From assembly GCA_041744575.1 (NCBI GenBank), contig JBGTKP010000025.1, positions 31,771 through 95,770 of the forward strand: a stretch of 64,000 nucleotides of DNA, read 5' to 3'. Source of the stretch: JTS-RE37 sp041744575. Its GTDB lineage: Bacteria > Bacteroidota > Bacteroidia > Flavobacteriales > Flavobacteriaceae. The notes below the pieces were generated by a model. It saw only the letters and a list, made by a program, of their open reading frames with translations, did no database searches and was not told where the DNA came from. Positions 63,987 to 64,000 of the stretch are shown here, in pieces. The position numbers and the translations under genes were made by a program. The stretch's first letter is position 1. The number at the start of each line of letters is the position of its first letter.

Positions 63987-64000
63987 AATGCCCACTAGTG
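63987..64000 (-). repeat. Right inverted repeat of the IS
   Basis: AATGCCCACTAGTG, the complement of CACTAGTGGGCATT. The window ends at its last base, so any target duplication beyond it is out of view. Confidence 0.75.

Larger units (their letters stand above)
62699..64000. mobile_element. IS4-family insertion sequence
   Basis: The element is bounded by imperfect inverted repeats: left end CATTAGTGGGCACT (62699 on), right end, read on the complement, CACTAGTGGGCATT (ending at 64000). It is about 1.3 kb and carries one transposase gene. The target duplication cannot be checked, because the window ends on the right repeat. The element lies 115 bp after the LytS kinase gene, in the place of the usual LytTR regulator gene. 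Confidence 0.88.

Noticed and set aside
1..64000. CRISPR arrays, phage genes, toxin-antitoxin pairs, restriction-modification or other defence genes.
   Set aside because: I looked for direct-repeat arrays and recognisable protein families and saw none; the only mobile gene is the IS4 transposase.

Overview
The window looks like chromosome from a member of the Bacteroidota, most likely a marine or environmental Flavobacteriaceae. Start codons usually follow A/T-rich leaders without a Shine-Dalgarno sequence. The gene content is also typical of the group: a fused MsrB/MsrA lipoprotein, a PadR-PspC-GIN-domain cluster, an S9 peptidase, LytS-2TM and multi-PAS kinases, stand-alone receivers of the Rcp1 type, a full-length UxaA-type dehydratase and a DUF1080 protein. 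No rRNA, tRNA, CRISPR array or phage genes were found. The only mobile element is an IS4-family insertion sequence at the right edge.

Layout. 0-10 kb: the tail of an unknown gene, MsrBA, a SemiSWEET transporter, a secreted hydrolase-like protein, a secreted DUF1080 protein divergent from a secreted GH2 glycosidase, an MscS channel with a YitT protein, and a dienelactone-hydrolase-like protein. 10-32 kb: a stress island holding Ku/LigD end joining, a putative four-helix protein, small membrane proteins (57 aa, lmo0937 type, DUF1328), a PRC-barrel protein, three CsbD-like proteins, a GIY-YIG nuclease fused to a decayed exonuclease domain, a YihY protein, a nitroreductase, an SLC13-type permease, a small acidic lipoprotein and a DUF892 protein. 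Interleaved with these are two-component genes (two membrane histidine kinases and three single-domain receivers) and two AraC-type regulators.

33-42 kb: a five-gene sugar-acid block (LgoD-like dehydrogenase, KDG-type kinase, altronate dehydratase family, lactonase, then aldose 1-epimerase on the other strand), a formylglycine-generating enzyme, thioredoxin reductase and a small secreted protein. Together with the GH2 and DUF1080 proteins this suggests use of algal, possibly sulfated, polysaccharides. My best reading is a route from L-galactonate (or L-fuconate) towards KDPG; this is inference.

42-51 kb: a translationally coupled dipeptide epimerase and PLP enzyme, then the DUF4870 / NTF2-like / PadR / PspC / GIN-domain envelope cluster on the minus strand, then a hot-dog thioesterase-like protein, a TIGR00266 protein, a DUF2461 protein and a NudK-like hydrolase on the plus strand. 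51-64 kb: a PBP4-type peptidase, a 65-aa conserved-looking protein, OxyR, a MarR-GNAT fusion, an S9 peptidase, an FAD-dependent oxidoreductase, a PaiB-like protein, an alpha/beta hydrolase, a LytS kinase fused to a 2TM domain, and the IS4 element lying where the cognate LytTR regulator would be expected.

The features most worth a second look are the nuclease whose exonuclease motifs are destroyed, the leader ORF resembling a phytochrome N-terminus that overlaps a kinase start, the AraC/receiver/CHASE3-kinase triad, the CsbD-like family expansion, and the L-galactonate-type cluster. No wholly new defence or mobile system was seen.
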